This document shows positions 10,783 through 21,760 of a stretch of 64,000 nt of DNA, one piece after another. The stretch lies in the NCBI GenBank assembly GCA_963573305.1, contig OY754332.1, positions 52,675,559-52,739,558 on the forward strand, written 5' to 3'. Below the pieces are notes generated by a model. The model had not been told where the DNA came from and searched no databases. It saw nothing but the letters and a program-made list of their open reading frames with translations. Made by a program: the position numbers and the translations under genes. Positions within the stretch are counted from its first letter, which is position 1. The number at the start of each line of letters is the position of its first letter. The stretch is from Pyrrhosoma nymphula (lineage: Eukaryota; Arthropoda; Insecta; Odonata; Coenagrionidae).

Positions 10783-11090
10783 CTACCTGCGCTTAAGGTT
10801 AGAGGCACCTGCTCTCCCCCCCCTGCTCAGCAGAATACCCTTTCCTATGTAAAGGCAGGGAATCCCAGGGCTAGATTGTTTGTAGGGGGGGCCTTCGACA
10901 GGAGCCCGGGCACGTAAATCTTCTTGATCCATTGTGCCAACCCCATGTCTGTCTGCCAAATGAAGACAGGGGACAAGAGCGCCACTGTGAAGGTATGCAT
11001 GGTCACCCATCCAACCATCGTCCAGGCCCAACATTGCTTAACTTCGGTGATCTTACGGGAACCGGTGTGTCAATGTGGCCGGGCCCTTGC
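10783..11090 (-). mobile_element. 5S-rRNA-derived SINE, copy 2
   Basis: Minus-strand copy. The 5S-like head occupies about 10985-11090 (GATCACCGAAGTTAAGCAAT, GGTTGGATGGGTGACC), closer to true 5S than copy 1. The body continues leftward with CTCTTGTCCCCTGTCT, matching the start of the body in copy 1, then diverges. The retained internal promoter suggests it was RNA polymerase III transcribed when active. Confidence 0.85.
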
Positions 11091-11489
11091 CTGAATCCCA
11101 GGGTTAATCCTTCTCCTCATTAACTCTTCCTGGAAATGGTATGATCACATTTAGCTGAGAAAGTTCCTATTGTTCATCACAAAAAACAGTGGAGATTTTG
11201 CCCTTGAGCAAGTAACATGTCCGTACATAAAATGTAGTGTCCTCTTTCATAAAAAAGCTGAAGATATTTGAGAGTTATAACGTAGTGAAAAAAATGTTGA
11301 AGTGTGTGAAAAATTTAATTCATCTTCTTCTGTGGATTCAAGTTAGAGGAAAAACAAAGAAGTGATTTTATCTGCACTGGAAAACAACCGTACCAAAAAA
11401 TTATCTATGACTTTTATACCTTTGATCAAGCTGTAATGGTTTAATAAGCATAGATATGCTGGCTTCCCCATAAACGGCCTCCATGTAAC
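11091..11489. other. No gene seen
   Basis: Non-coding AT-rich spacer. Confidence 0.4.
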
Positions 11490-11591
11490 ACATTCAATGC
11501 GGGTCGCGAAAGACACTAGAAATGGAACCCATTTTTTAAAGGGCCTAAAGTTAAAGGACCACGTCAATAGACTTGCTCCGTGCTGAATGTG
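11490..11591. mobile_element. Minimal piggyBac-like MITE (102 bp)
   Basis: Ends CACATTCAATGCGG and the complement of CACATTCAGCACGG are inverted repeats. TTAA is intact on the right (11592-11595) and changed to GTAA on the left. The end sequence resembles the CCCTTTCAATGCGG end of piggyBac A at 33447. Too short to encode anything. Confidence 0.65.
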
Positions 11592-11595
11592 TTAA

Positions 11596-12023
11596 TGGTA
11601 CAGGTGGATAATGTGCAAAACCTTTTGGACACGAGAAATTCAGACAATAATGAGCGGCTTGTTCATTAACAAAATCAGTATAACATTGTTGGTGCAAACG
11701 TCAGTGGAGAGGCCCTGTCAGCAGATTAAAAAAACGCAAGTGAATGGGTGAGAAGTGTTAGGGAGGTTACCCACAAGGTTACAAAGATGAAGGTAACTAC
11801 AATCCAAATAAAATTGGACTGTTTTAAAACATGATTCCTGATGCAATGTGTAAGGTGGTAGGAATGATTTTTGTTTATGCATAGATTTGCATGAAACTTT
11901 GCATATGTGTTCTCATAAGTGATATCTATAGGTAAAAGTGTTCTCATTAATGATATCTAATGTTTAAAAATTCCATCATGCCGATTTGGTATTTGGCAAC
12001 TCAATGCTAGTTTAACATGTAGC
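11596..12023. other. No gene seen
   Basis: Non-coding spacer between two MITEs. Confidence 0.4.
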
Positions 12024-12031
12024 CCTATGGC

Positions 12032-12810
12032 AAGTGCCGTCCCTAGGGTAGTGCCACAGGTGCCACTGCACCGGGCCCTGCCCAGGCTTGCCTCTTTCAG
12101 AAGGCGCGGGGAAAAACCGCCTATTACCCAAAATTACCTGCTACTTAGTACACAAGTAAATTTCTTGAAATAAATGGAGGATTATCATTCGAATGCTTTT
12201 TCGATATTATCGTTGAAGTCAAATTTGCAAAGGTTTTCATTTAGATATACGGAGTTGCTTTGAAACATTAAGGCCAAATAATAAATAACTAATCGTAGAA
12301 AGTTGCATTTCTTTCTGTTTCTTCAAAACAACCTCTGATGCAATTTCATCCATCAATCAAAGGCCCGTGGTTCGATTCCCGGTGAAGACTGATATGTTTT
12401 CAAATTATTTTCTAAATCTATACTGCTGAATTTCCAGCAGAAGTGGACATCTTCACGAAATCCTTTTTAAGGAATCATTTATAATGTATCGGGAGGAAGA
12501 GGGAAGAAGCGATGGATGAAATGACGTCCATGGGAAGGTTGCCCATCCATTCAACTTTAGGCTCCTATATCTTTGGAAATTTTTGGAACCTTTAAGAGAT
12601 GATATGTAAATGATCATTTGTCATGGTTCCCTGCATGATGAAGTAAAAAGCAAAAATCATGATAAACCCCCATTGCCAGTTTGTTGGTAATTTCCTTCTT
12701 TCCATGAAATATACTTAAAAGATCCTACTATATCAATAAGGGAATGCGAAGGTAAGGGAGCCCCCGATTTTCGTTTGCACAGGGCCGCTCAATCCCCAGG
12801 GATGGCCCTG
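12032..12810. mobile_element. hAT-like MITE (779 bp) with 8-bp target duplication
   Basis: Flanked by CCTATGGC (12024-12031) and CCTGTGGC (12811-12818), an 8-bp duplication with one change. Ends are AAGTGCCGTCCCTAGGG and the complement of CAGGGCCATCCCTGGGG, the CAGNGCCNTCCCT pattern typical of hAT. No transposase. A perfect polymerase III B box (GGTTCGATTCC, 12369-12379) lies inside, so a tRNA-like fragment has been captured or inserted. Confidence 0.8.
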
Positions 12811-12818
12811 CCTGTGGC

Positions 12819-13499
12819 ACACAACATGCATTTCATAATAATTTGATTACACATTTACAGATTTTCTTCTATATGTAAAAATATACATTCCTTATTATTA
12901 TATCTGTTGTTAAGGTGTCACACCAAGTCCAATATTAGAGAAAAAAAATTTTAAGTATAATTTCATCTAAATTTATAATACAGCACCGAAAGCTCTAGTC
13001 ATAACTTCCTTTTATTAAGAAAAAAAATTCAATGAACTTAATTCTTCTATCATTTCTATTACTGCCTGTTCCAATGCATAAACAAATGCACTTAAATAAA
13101 ATGTGGTCCAAGAATTTTTTTTTCAACTTACTAAAAAGAATTATTAAAATGTGTCCTCAATGACCCACGATTACCACTCCAGCCATCCTAAATTCTATGC
13201 ATAAATTCTAAAGAAAATTTACTAAAGAAAAACTTAAAAAGTAATGGATAGTTTTTAACAAAAAATAAAATCATACAGCCACAGTAAAAGTTATCAGAAG
13301 AGTAAATCATGGCAATACAAAAACTTGAAGTCAAATAATGTCTCCTAATTACCTTCGATGGAACTGAATGCTTAACTAGGGAAGAGGGTAGTAAACATTG
13401 TACAGGTAAGCAACAGAATAGTAGTGGTAGAAATAAAAGACGAATTTCATATTTGTCCAGGTGTACATGCCTACAATTATCCATAGGGAAGAAGACGTG
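12819..13499. other. No gene seen
   Basis: Very AT-rich non-coding sequence leading up to the LINE; the LINE may begin slightly before 13500. Confidence 0.4.
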
Positions 13500-14190
13500 A
13501 TGTGGTTTATGAGCAACTATAAGAGGGAAGGGAGGGAAGATGGGAGATTATAAAACCAGGCATAGTAAGAGGGGCTGATAAAGCAATAGAATCACAGGAA
13601 ACGAGGATGGTAAAGAAGCAGTGAGGTACGAAAGAAATTATTAGGAAAATGGATGAGAGAAGGATGTGGAAAAACATCAACACCGACCTAGGCTAGAGGA
13701 AGTACAAGGAATTTAATAATAAACTCCGGGGAGTAGCTAATTGGGTGTAGGAAAACTGGTGGAAAGGACAATGAAAGGAAATGGAAATAGGTACAGTAAG
13801 AGGAAGAATTGCTGTATGTGCTCTAGTGAAAATGTTTTCTGGCAGTAAGAGAGGGCAAACAATACCAAAGGTTAAGGAAAAAACAGGGAAGATACTAATC
13901 AAAATGGAAGATATACTAGACAGGTGGAAAGAATACTAGGAAGAACTTGATGATAGCAGTAATAGACCTGTGAACTTATATCTAGAGAATGAGGCAGCAG
14001 CAGAGAAAGATAACCTCAGCTAGGAGGTGCTTGACAGCAAAATAGATGAGGCATTACAAGAGACAAAGCCAAGAAAAGTCGTGGCAGTAAATAACTTGCC
14101 TTAGGAGTTACTGAAGAATTTTGGCAAGAAGCGAAGGTAATTTTTTAAAATTATTTGTAGGATCTATGAGGAAGGAGTATAGCTAGAGGA

Positions 14191-15552
14191 CATTTTAAAT
14201 TTTAAATAAAACAAAGTTGGTAAATTTCCACACAGTATATTATCAACCACAAAATACAACACCGACCAAGGTTTTGGCATGTAATGCCATTCTCAAGGTA
14301 CATCTTTCTCAAAAACTCCACCTTATATACCCCGGGATGGAGGCCAGGGGGTGGGGGGGTTGGGAGGTATTAAGTCACAGAGGGGGGGGGGGGGGGGAAC
14401 ACAAGAGGAAAAGGGGGTGGTATAACACAGAAAAGCCGTTGGTGGTTAAGGTAAGGAGGCATGGTCATCATATTGTCGGACGGGAGGGAGAACAAGGTTT
14501 AACAAAGGCGATCGATCATTAAAAACAACATCATTACATAACTTAGCCGGGCTATGAGTGATTTCATATTGTTGAAAGAAATCCATCTTAGCCCCTTTGT
14601 CAAAATGGTGTAAAACTTCCGTGTCAAAATTACTAAAATTATTAAAATCACACAAGTGTTTAGCAAGACAGGATTTATCGTCACAATTAATAAAACTAGA
14701 TCTATGCTCCTTCACTCTGCCCTTAAATCTTCTGCCTGTTTGGCCAATATAACAAATATCACAGTCATTACACTTTAATTTATACACACCACTTCTGTCT
14801 ACAGGGTCATACCGGTCTTTTGAGTTGAATAAAATTCTTCCTATTGTCACAGGGTTATAAAACGATACATTAGAACCTTCATTAAGCACAGTTTTCTGCA
14901 ATTTGTACGATAATTTTCCCACAAATGGAAGTTTTACCCAGCGATTTGGGAGGGAGCTATTGCCAGGCAGTGATGTAAGTAACTGTATAGCTTTTCTTTG
15001 GCTACAACGGTGTAGTAACCTGTATATACAATTTTCATCAAACCCATTCCGACATGCCAAGGCCTTTATTGTGTTCAACTCCTCACTGAATTTTTCCACG
15101 GATAGAGGTATATTAACTAATCTGTGCATCATGGATCTAAAAGCAGCAAGTTTATGAGTGTGGTGGTGAAATGAGTCAAATGATATTAAAACATCCTTTG
15201 TTAAACCTTGTTCTCCCTCCCGTCCGACAATATGATGACCATGCCTCCTGACCTTAACCACCAACGGCTTTTCTGTGTTATTTCCCCCCCCCCTTTTCCT
15301 CTTGTGTCCCCCCCCCTCTGTGACTTAATACCTCCCACCACCCCCCCACCCCCTGGCCTCCATCCCGGGGTATATAAGGTGGAGTTTTTGAGAAAGATGT
15401 ACCTTGAGAAAGGCATTACGTGCCGAAACCTTGGTCGGTTGTGGTTTTTTTTTGTGGTTGATAATATACTATGTGGAAATTTACCAACTTTGTTTTATTT
15501 AAAATGGACATAAAGTATTTCCACAATGTTAAGCCTGATACGCTTTTATATA
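14191..15552 (-). mobile_element. Penelope-like element with inverted terminal arms
   Basis: A 13-bp target duplication, TATAGCTAGAGGA, lies at 14178-14190 and 15553-15565, in the Penelope size range. The left arm (14191 to about 14506) and right arm (about 15200-15552) are inverted copies. They share ACCAAGGTTTTGGCATGTAA or its complement, a TATATACCCCGGGATGGAGG block, G/C homopolymer runs and the CCTTTGTTAAACC junction. Inverted partial second copies are characteristic of Penelope elements. Only the RT tail and GIY-YIG domain lie between the arms, so it was 5'-truncated on insertion. It landed in a LINE RT relic. Confidence 0.9.
14446..15264 (-). CDS. Penelope-like RT tail plus GIY-YIG endonuclease (272 aa, partial)
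   Basis: Uninterrupted 272-residue frame. Residues 1-23 are read from the inverted terminal arm and are not true protein. Residues 34-60 (HHHTHKLAAFRSMMHRLVNI...) match the end of the Penelope RT domain. Residues 155-240 form the GIY-YIG nuclease. G159-V-Y161 and Y172-I-G174 are the name motifs, with Arg179 and the KGRVKEH segment (181-187) after them and Glu234 (QQYEI) as the likely metal-binding residue. Cysteines 165 and 168 lie between GVY and YIG, as in Penelope nucleases. The catalytic RT core is missing, so it cannot replicate alone. An open GIY-YIG frame in such decayed surroundings suggests a fairly recent insertion. Confidence 0.85.
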   Translation of the reverse strand: MVVKVRRHGHHIVGREGEQGLTKDVLISFDSFHHHTHKLAAFRSMMHRLVNIPLSVEKFSEELNTIKALACRNGFDENCIYRLLHRCSQRKAIQLLTSLPGNSSLPNRWVKLPFVGKLSYKLQKTVLNEGSNVSFYNPVTIGRILFNSKDRYDPVDRSGVYKLKCNDCDICYIGQTGRRFKGRVKEHRSSFINCDDKSCLAKHLCDFNNFSNFDTEVLHHFDKGAKMDFFQQYEITHSPAKLCNDVVFNDRSPLLNLVLPPVRQYDDHASLP

Positions 15553-16925
15553 TATAGCTAGAGGATTTTGTGGAAATGGTCTTAATACCTATCCCAAAGG
15601 AGAAGAATGCATCAGAATTTGAGGAGTGTAGAACATTTCGTCTAGTATCTCATGTGGCATAAGTTTTTCTAATACATACTAGTTAATTAAAAGGTTGGAG
15701 AGTAGAGCAAATTACTACTTGGGTGATGACCAGGTTGGGTTCAGGAAGGAGACGGCAACTCAGTATCCAATTGCAGTGATGAGGACAGTTATAGACTATA
15801 ACATGATGAGGATGTTTTTGCTTGCTTGGTGGATTTTGAAAAGGCCTTTGACAGAATTAATTGGGAAAAAGTAATGTAGATACTTTGGGAAAATAAGAAT
15901 GGATTGGCAAGACAGGAGACTCATCCAAAACTTATATATGGCCCAGAGAGCACAAGTGAGGGTGGCTGATGTTGAATTGGGTTGGGTAGTTGCAGTTTAC
16001 GGGGTAAGGCAAGAGTACCCGTAGTTGCATCTGCTTTTTAATATTTATGCTGAGGAAACGGTAAGAGAGGCATGGGAAAAGTTTGTGGGAATAAAAAAGA
16101 GATATTGTGGGAATAAAAGAAGGAGGCCAGCTATTAAAGTAGGTTATACTCATGGATGACCAGGCATAGGTTAGTCAATCATCAAAGGGATTGCAAGTTT
16201 AGTAGATGTATTAGAAAAACAGGGTGGGAAATTTGGAAAGAAGATAAATCGTTAGAAAACAAAAGTAATGAGATTTGCAAGGACAGAGAAAGCGAGGCTG
16301 GTTATAATAATAGGAGTGCACAATCTAGAGCAAGTAGAGCAATTAAACTACTTGGGGAATACGTAAGAAGAAAAAAGGGGCATAGTAACAAAGACATTAG
16401 GAGAATAGAGCTAGCGAATGAAGCATACAGCAACAGGAGAGAGTGGATGATGAGGGCTTTAAGTAAGGATGTAAAAAAGAGGCTGGTGAAGAGCTTGATA
16501 TAGAATGTAGCGTTGAATGGGGTATAAACGTAGACTCTGAGAAAGGAGGATGAGAAAAGGCTGCAGGCATTCAAGATGTGGGTGTGAAGGAGGATGGAGA
16601 AGGTGGGGTGGACAGAAAGGAAGACAAAAGAGGATGTGTTTGACATGGTTGGTGAGAAGATGTTACTTCTGGATAACAGGGGGAGGCAGGGTAGGTGGCT
16701 GGAGGAGGTAATGAGGGGAGATGGGTTGCTCAAGGCTGTGATAGAGGGTAAGTAATACTGTTGGGCAAGCGGGGAAGGGAAAGAATGAGAATAAGTGTGA
16801 TGGATAAAATGAAGAAGGGTAGGACTTATGCTGAGATGAAGAAAGAAATACTAGAGGCAGATAGGGTCCAGCATGTGTAAAAATCTGGAGGATTTTTCTG
16901 AATTTCATTAAAGCCTACCTTTAAC

Positions 16926-17570
16926 CAGTAGATTACTTTAATTTAATGAAAGGTCTTTGTTATAGATGCACATAATCTCTCCATTGTTTCTTGGTTTTTC
17001 ACCGCGTTTGAACTTTGTTGATGGTGACAGTTTTGCTGGTATTCCCACCAGTGTCCACAAGTCGAGTTGATGAGGAAGTGCCTAACCTAAGAGTCAGCAT
17101 AGATACACTTAGTTTACATACTCAACCCATCCTTCCACCTGATACACCCGCACCCTAATAACTAACTGAACTCACTTTCCTATGGCGATGTCTTCCTACT
17201 TATCTTGCAATGTAACTTGAAAGAGTAAGTTTAATTTATACATAGCATATCATGATTCATGAGTATGCTAAGTACGTACGATTGTAAGGACTTCATTTCA
17301 AAACAAGGTTTGTAAAAATATGCTAGTAGCCTAAAGAAAATAAGTTGTAAAAATACAAAACAGAAAAAGGCCTTAAAATTTAGGGGAAAATGTTTTATTA
17401 TTGCTAAAGGTTAAATTTTTTTAACATAATAAACCCTATGATAGTTTTATACCATTTATAATCCTTCTGAAGTCTGTTGACATTAAAGGTATAAAACTAC
17501 CTAGTGTAGGTTTAACTATTTTGAACATTGAATAAAAAAATTAACTTGAAAATCTTTTCTTTTTTGGTAG
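16926..17570. other. No gene seen (intron-like)
   Basis: AT-rich sequence ending in a pyrimidine-rich stretch before AG at 17569-17570. Confidence 0.4.
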
Positions 17571-17686
17571 GTAATGAAAATCACAGAGAAGTGGAAAACA
17601 ATGGAAATTCTGTTTGTACAAAACAATGTGAGGGTGAAGAAGAATCTAATAACAATGAAGGAAAAGAGTACAGTAATGATAATCAA
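17571..17686 (+). CDS. Candidate host exon (116 nt), acidic Asn/Glu-rich
   Basis: Preceded by TTTTCTTTTTTGGTAG, a good acceptor, and followed by CAA then GTGAGT, a near-consensus donor. Between them one frame (first codon at 17573) is open throughout, encoding about 38 residues such as NENHREVENNGNS and EGEEESNNNEGKEYSND. The surrounding sequence is intron-like and shows no transposon features. No protein family is recognised; low-complexity acidic stretches are common in regulatory proteins. It could be chance, because 116 nt open is not rare. Confidence 0.4.
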
Positions 17687-18294
17687 GTGAGTAACAATAT
17701 GTAGGATGTATTTGATATTGGTTTGGTCTTACTGAGCCATCTTCCGTTTAAAATTTGGTATGACAATTTTATTATTTGTAAACAACTTTTTTATCACACA
17801 AAAGAAAATCTTCCCTGGCTCAATATTTAATATAGTCTCATGATTGAAGGTGATTGAATGAGTTTTGTCAGTAAATTATGACTTTGAAGAAAGTTTAAAG
17901 ACATAATTAACTTTTAGTATTTTTCAGCCAAAAATTATACAGCAAATGTCACATGCAACATAAGCCCAAATACCAAGTTTGAACAAAATCAGATGATATT
18001 TGTGGACTGTAGAATGCCACCAGCAGACATACATATTTTGGTAAAACTTCATCTTGGGTAGGCCTCACTGACATTTGGCAGTTACTATAATGCCACAATC
18101 TCTAGAAGTATGAATAATAGTCATTCTTATTCTAGTTGAATGAGTTTAAAGATTGCAGTTAGTTGTAAGACGATAGTTGTAAAGATATTTCATCAATTAT
18201 AGGAAGAATATGATCAAAATTAGAATGATATCCCTGTTGAAAACATCAAGTGTACTATACCCACAATAGTGATATAAATAAAATATCACCAGTT
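17687..18294. other. No gene seen (intron-like)
   Basis: AT-rich spacer between the candidate exon and a SINE. Confidence 0.4.
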
Positions 18295-18727
18295 ACTTCA
18301 ACTTTACGTAAGATGATCTCAGACCATCTGACCGCAGCAAAAGACAATCGAAGAAGAGCCCTCCACCCATCCCACCTAAAGGTCTAACATAATATTTGAA
18401 CAACTTCTTGGCTACGGCCATGGTTAGTTTGGGAGGCACACTGCAGCTGAGGCCATTTGCACCATAAAGGACAAGGGGGTAGGTTAGCATAGGATGGATA
18501 ATGGGCAATGGAGAAATGGAGGATAGGAACCCGGCATCTGCAACTGCCTGCTTTTAACAGAAAATACCATGGTGTCTACAGCTTAACCTCTCATTCGACA
18601 GATGGAGTACTACACCTAAAGTGCTCTCCACATGGCACTTAAGTACAAAGTGGTACTTCACCCCCACTGGGATTCAAACCTGAGTTTTGGAAGCTAGCGG
18701 ACCAATCATCCCACCCACTGATTCCTG
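18295..18727 (-). mobile_element. tRNA-derived SINE-like repeat
   Basis: At its right end the minus strand carries a tRNA-like head (GATGATTGGTCCGCTAGC, then CAGGTTTGAATCCCAG with a B box). A body with no long open frame runs leftward to about 18295. Only one copy lies in the window, so the length is approximate. Confidence 0.5.
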
Positions 18728-18959
18728 ATTTTTTTAAGCTGCAAGAAACACTTTTTCATTGAAATAGAGCCGATTAAAAATTCAATTTGCCTCATGTTGA
18801 AACACTTTGAAAATAATGAGAGAGGAGGCAAAATTTTCCCATTACCTCCTCCAGCCACAGGTTTGGTCAATTGTACGCTAGGTTGTATTTCAATTCTCGA
18901 ACCCTCATGCTGAGCTTGGAGCACCAAGCTTGGTGGCATAGCTATTGTGAGATCTATTT

Positions 18960-20873
18960 TACTCCGTGAGATGTCTTGTAAGTGAGGACATTCTGAAGAT
19001 GAAATCCTGCATATACTTTGGGACTTATCTCCAGCGCAGTTGGAAAGCAAAGATGAATCTGAAAATACATCTAGCAGTGACAAGAAGTCTAGCTCAGGCG
19101 AAGAATATACTTTGCAGCCCTCTAGTGAAGAGAGCGATTCCGACAATCCAAGTGGCTCATGTACATTATTCTTTGTTCTCTCAATCCTGTGAATATGTAC
19201 ATAGGTACCAGCGTAACATGAAAAAAATTATACAATTTTCATTTTATCTAGGTGATGCAACGGCAGCGAGAGAGCAGTCTGTACAGAGAGGGCGTTTTGG
19301 TGGTACTTATGACGTGAAAGAGCAGCGATTGCAAATAATTAAGGTTTGGAGCTTGAAGCTTACACTGGCATATTTCAACAATCCAGGACTGCCAACGTGT
19401 TCTCATAATTTTGCTGCATGCTTTCTAGATCAAGTACCAGGCATCGTTCAAATTGACATGTGTGAAAGAGAAGATATCGAAGATGAGGAGCAAAGCAAAG
19501 ATGGGACAACTTGGGTGATGATTAAACCTGGAGACCCTGGCGTGGTCAGTATAATATTCTACAGGAAAGGGATGGTCCGACTGGTTACGCCAAGTGATAC
19601 ATGGAATAAGATTCTTTGGTTAGAAGCTGGAGGTTATTTATAAGTGAACCAATCCTTAGGTTGATCAAAACTGCACGGAAAAGGAAGCACGTAGAGTAAA
19701 ATGGAAAAATTCATGGTCATAACCACTGGAGAATTGGACGCATTTATTTCAATTTTATATGCCCGAGGTGCTTACAGGGCAAGAAATATGTCTTAATTCA
19801 TTGTGGGACAAAATATGAGGTCCACTTTTCTTTACTGGGATAATGGCAAGAGACAGATTTAAGGAAATAATGAAATTACTCCGCTTTGACGACAAGGAAA
19901 CAAGATATGCTAGAAAGCCTTCAAATAAATTTTGCCTTGTATCTGAGATGTGGAATAACTTTATCGAAAATTGTATTTAATGTGTTACATACCCCCTCTA
20001 CGCATCACTATTGACGAACAATTATATAAGTCTGACAAGTTTGGGGTAAAGTATAGGATGGCTACTGATGCAAAAGAGAGGTATGTGATCAATGCTTACC
20101 CCTACCTAGGAAAAGACGAATCAATTCCATCAGGACAAAGTGTAGGAGAGACTGTGGTGCTACCCCTTCTGATGCCGTACTTAGGGAAGGGAAGGAACAT
20201 CATGACAGATAGCTTTTTCACATCCCTTTCATTGGCTAGAAAGCTCAAAACTAGGAGTACCAGCATTGTGGGAACTCTAAGAAGGGTGAGAAAAGAAGTA
20301 CTTTCTTCAGTTTAGAATGCCAAGGACCCTTTGCACAGCTTTGCAATCTACAAAACTGGAGATATCACTCTCACCTCATATCAAGGAAAGGTATCTAAGA
20401 ATGTTCTTATTCTGAGTAGTTTGCACGCAGGTGTATCTGTGGACCAGAACAGTGAAAAAAAGAAGCCAGAGACAGTTATATTTTACAATGAAACTAAGTG
20501 TGGTGTGGAAAGTATAGACCAAATTTGCCAAAAATACAGCGTCCGATCGATGACTCGACGATAGCCAGTGCATGTGTTTTTCAACATGTAAGACTTGGCC
20601 ATGATAAATGCATATACTCTCTATAGAATACAGATTCGGGCCAAACTATGCAGATGCTCGTATATCCTTCGAGTTGCTGAACATTTAGTACTTCCATACG
20701 TTTCAAAAAGGACAGTGGCCAAGGTATCAGGCAAAATCACCCCATCTCACAGAACTGAAACAATGCGCAAGCAGTGTCAGATGTGGCAGGCAAAAATATG
20801 TGCGAAATGCAGCAAGTATGTGTGTAGACAATGTGAAAGTGACATGAAGGTTTGTCAAAAATGCGAACATGAG
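18960..20873 (+). pseudogene. piggyBac C: decayed PGBD4-like transposase
   Basis: DDE_Tnp_1_7 family transposase (TTAA-specific cut-and-paste) in broken frames. An acidic N-terminal region (SSSDKKSSSGEEY, SSEESDSDNPSGS) lies near 19060-19160. Next come DGTTWVMIKPGDP near 19500 and GPTGYAK near 19573. The first catalytic region, RITIDEQLYKSDKFGVKY near 19995-20045, has lost about 15 residues after DEQL. The second block is YPYLGKDESIPSGQSVGETV and RNIMTDSFFTSLSLARKL near 20096-20250. After a stop comes the third block, KCGVESIDQICQKYSV near 20497, where the usual Asp in GVD is Glu. A cysteine-rich tail (KICAKCSKYVCRQC, VCQKC) ends the gene. An intron is suggested before 19253 (TTTATCTAG acceptor). 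No clear terminal repeats. Confidence 0.85.
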
Positions 20874-20876
20874 TAA

Positions 20877-21189
20877 ATATTATTCACCGCAAGGAATACT
20901 ATCTCTTGTACTCTAGAGTTTGCTACAGCTACAACTATTAACGTACGCCATTGAAATAGCATATTAACCTTTTAGGATGCAATCCTCTCTAAAGCATTGC
21001 ATTTTTGTGCCAAAACTTTTATTATTCTTTTTAATCTCTTTGTACATTTTCATCAAAAGATGAATAAAGAAAAAATTGCCATTATAATGTGTCATTTTTT
21101 TTAGTTTCTAATATATTGCGACTAAAATAATAAACTTAACTATGAAAACAGTTTTAGTTTGATTATAAAGTCTGAAATAACTTGAAATT
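20877..21189. other. 3' flank of piggyBac C
   Basis: AT-rich; has AATAAA at about 21062 that could serve as a polyadenylation signal, and TTAACCTTTTAGGATGC at 20965 that may be a degraded element end. Confidence 0.35.
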
Positions 21190-21760
21190 CGGGCGGCTCA
21201 GATGCATGATGAGGTGCATTTTGTGACAGAGAGAAAGATGATAAATCTTTTTTTGAATGTTGTTATTGCTATGGGAATGTTATGGTTGGATTTCTTTGTT
21301 TGCATGGAAAATGAGAGGCATTTCTTTGACAAGATTAAGTGGAGTGAGTGTAGATTGACACCTGGAGTACGGCTTTCATTGCTTGCTTTTGGATGGGAAA
21401 TGCTTTCCTGGCAGAGCAGTCTTACCCCCAAAATAAGATCCCGTTTGAGAAATGGCATTGTATTTTGACAGAGCAAAGTTTCAGGATGACAGGTGAGCTG
21501 ATATATTGCAGTACACTTGTTATAGATATGCCAGTGGTAAGCTTTGAAGCTATCTTCACTAATTGTGAGACCTATGAGTTTTGTAGATGATGACCACATG
21601 ATTGGGCTGCCGTTAACTAATACTAAGAGAAGCCTAGAGTGGGGGAGGATACTTGAGGCGAAATGGAAAACATGAAAATGGTTTTCTGGCTGCCTAGGTT
21701 TAGTTAATTTTAGAGGCACCACAGACAACTGTTATACAAGGAGTATTTGTCTGACATATT
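21190..21760 (-). pseudogene. LINE fragment, RT thumb and 3' region, copy 1
   Basis: The minus strand reads VNGSPIMWSSSTKLIGLTIS near 21570-21620, the post-RT block of Jockey/CR1-type LINEs. It continues with a mostly open stretch to 21198. The whole segment is a diverged direct copy of 22570-23130 (shared CTTTCCTGGCAGAGCAG and CCCCCAAAATAAGATCCCGT). It lacks the catalytic RT motifs. Confidence 0.65.

Larger units (their letters stand above)
13500..16925 (+). pseudogene. LINE reverse-transcriptase relic, RTE/CR1-like, split by a Penelope element
   Basis: Plus-strand non-LTR retrotransposon interrupted at 14191-15552. Before the break come MEDILDRWKEY and, after decay, KIICRIYEEGV; across the break the frame resumes with LEDFVEMVLIPIPK. 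RT motif A is VDFEKAFDRINW near 15830. Motif B is GVRQ... followed by LLFNIYAEETVREAWEK near 16000-16080. The thumb region is KTKVMRFA (16260) with QVEQLNYLG (about 16330-16350). The last part reads KEDEKRLQAFKMWV then RRMEKVGWTERK near 16540-16620. The YADD catalytic block is lost and stops are common. No endonuclease motif was recognised upstream. The clade is not resolved. Confidence 0.8.

Noticed and set aside
14217..14522. Plus-strand open frame of about 100 codons in the Penelope arm
   Set aside because: It is the antisense of the terminal arm and depends on G-runs; not a protein.
15208..15513. Plus-strand proline-rich open frame
   Set aside because: Low-complexity C-runs in the inverted arm create it; it opposes the true GIY-YIG frame.
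20965..20986. Right terminal repeat of piggyBac C
   Set aside because: TTAACCTTTTAGG is suggestive but points the wrong way for a right end and has no left partner.
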